DNA of 6,780 nt from a bacterium. Its GTDB lineage: Bacteria; Patescibacteriota; Gracilibacteria; Absconditabacterales; Absconditicoccaceae. The notes under the pieces were generated by a model. The model made no database searches and had not been told where the DNA came from. It was given only the letters and a program-made list of their open reading frames with translations. The stretch spans positions 1 through 6,780 of the forward strand of contig JAHDCT010000061.1 of assembly GCA_020629735.1 (NCBI GenBank). The letters are read 5' to 3'. This document shows, piece after piece, positions 6,752 through 6,780 of this stretch (position 1 is the stretch's first letter; every line of letters begins with the position of its first letter). Both the position numbers and the translations under genes were made by a program.

Positions 6752-6780
6752 TTTACATCTACTATATTCAAAAAGACTCA

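Noticed and set aside
1..6780. CRISPR array, tRNA or rRNA genes
   Set aside because: I saw no regularly spaced direct repeats, no tRNA-like cloverleaf with a TTC-loop, and no rRNA-like conserved blocks on either strand.
1..6780. Massively degraded (pseudogenised) region, as the standard code would suggest
   Set aside because: Nearly all of the apparent stops are UGA, located at glycine positions. The reading frames are otherwise intact for up to 565 codons.

Overview
This window only makes sense if UGA is read as glycine (genetic code 25). Under the standard code neither strand shows an ORF longer than about 80 codons. With UGA = Gly the minus strand resolves into six nearly contiguous, well-formed genes. 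In these six I count about 108 in-frame UGA codons against about 14 GGN glycine codons, and the UGAs sit at family-conserved glycines in the recombinase, protease and RES-like proteins. UAA and UAG remain stops. Together with the low GC content and A/U-ending codons, this points to Candidatus Absconditabacteria (SR1) or Gracilibacteria (BD1-5), or to a mobile element or phage living in them.

Layout. (1) 1-3719, minus strand: a three-gene unit transcribed toward position 1. It encodes an unrecognised 203-residue protein, a 465-residue protein with a PD-(D/E)xK-like nuclease N-terminus, and a large serine recombinase that runs off the window. The gaps between genes are 10 and 3 nt, so they are probably co-transcribed. 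(2) 3720-3846: intergenic, with a hairpin at 3807-3833 (probable terminator) and an imperfect dyad at 3742-3770 (possible operator). (3) 3847-5965, minus strand: a second three-gene unit encoding a trypsin-like serine protease with an intact His/Asp/Ser triad, a RES-domain-like protein, and a terminase-small-subunit-like protein whose start overlaps the RES gene. (4) 5983-6011: a strong hairpin that also contains the stop region of the next gene. (5) 6007-6356, minus strand: a small unrecognised gene whose reading frame appears to break at a TA dinucleotide repeat. (6) 6432-6751, plus strand: two small overlapping ORFs, the second a one-TM membrane protein with a good Shine-Dalgarno site. Several antisense frames are also open in this last kilobase, so its strand assignment is the least certain part of the annotation.

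Interpretation (inference). A large serine recombinase, a nuclease and a phage TerS-like gene suggest an integrated mobile element such as a prophage remnant, a phage satellite or a defence-type island. The most interesting cargo is the protease-RES pair. RES domains are known as NAD+-consuming toxins, and trypsin-like proteases often act as activators in bacterial conflict systems, so a protease-controlled RES effector is a testable possibility.
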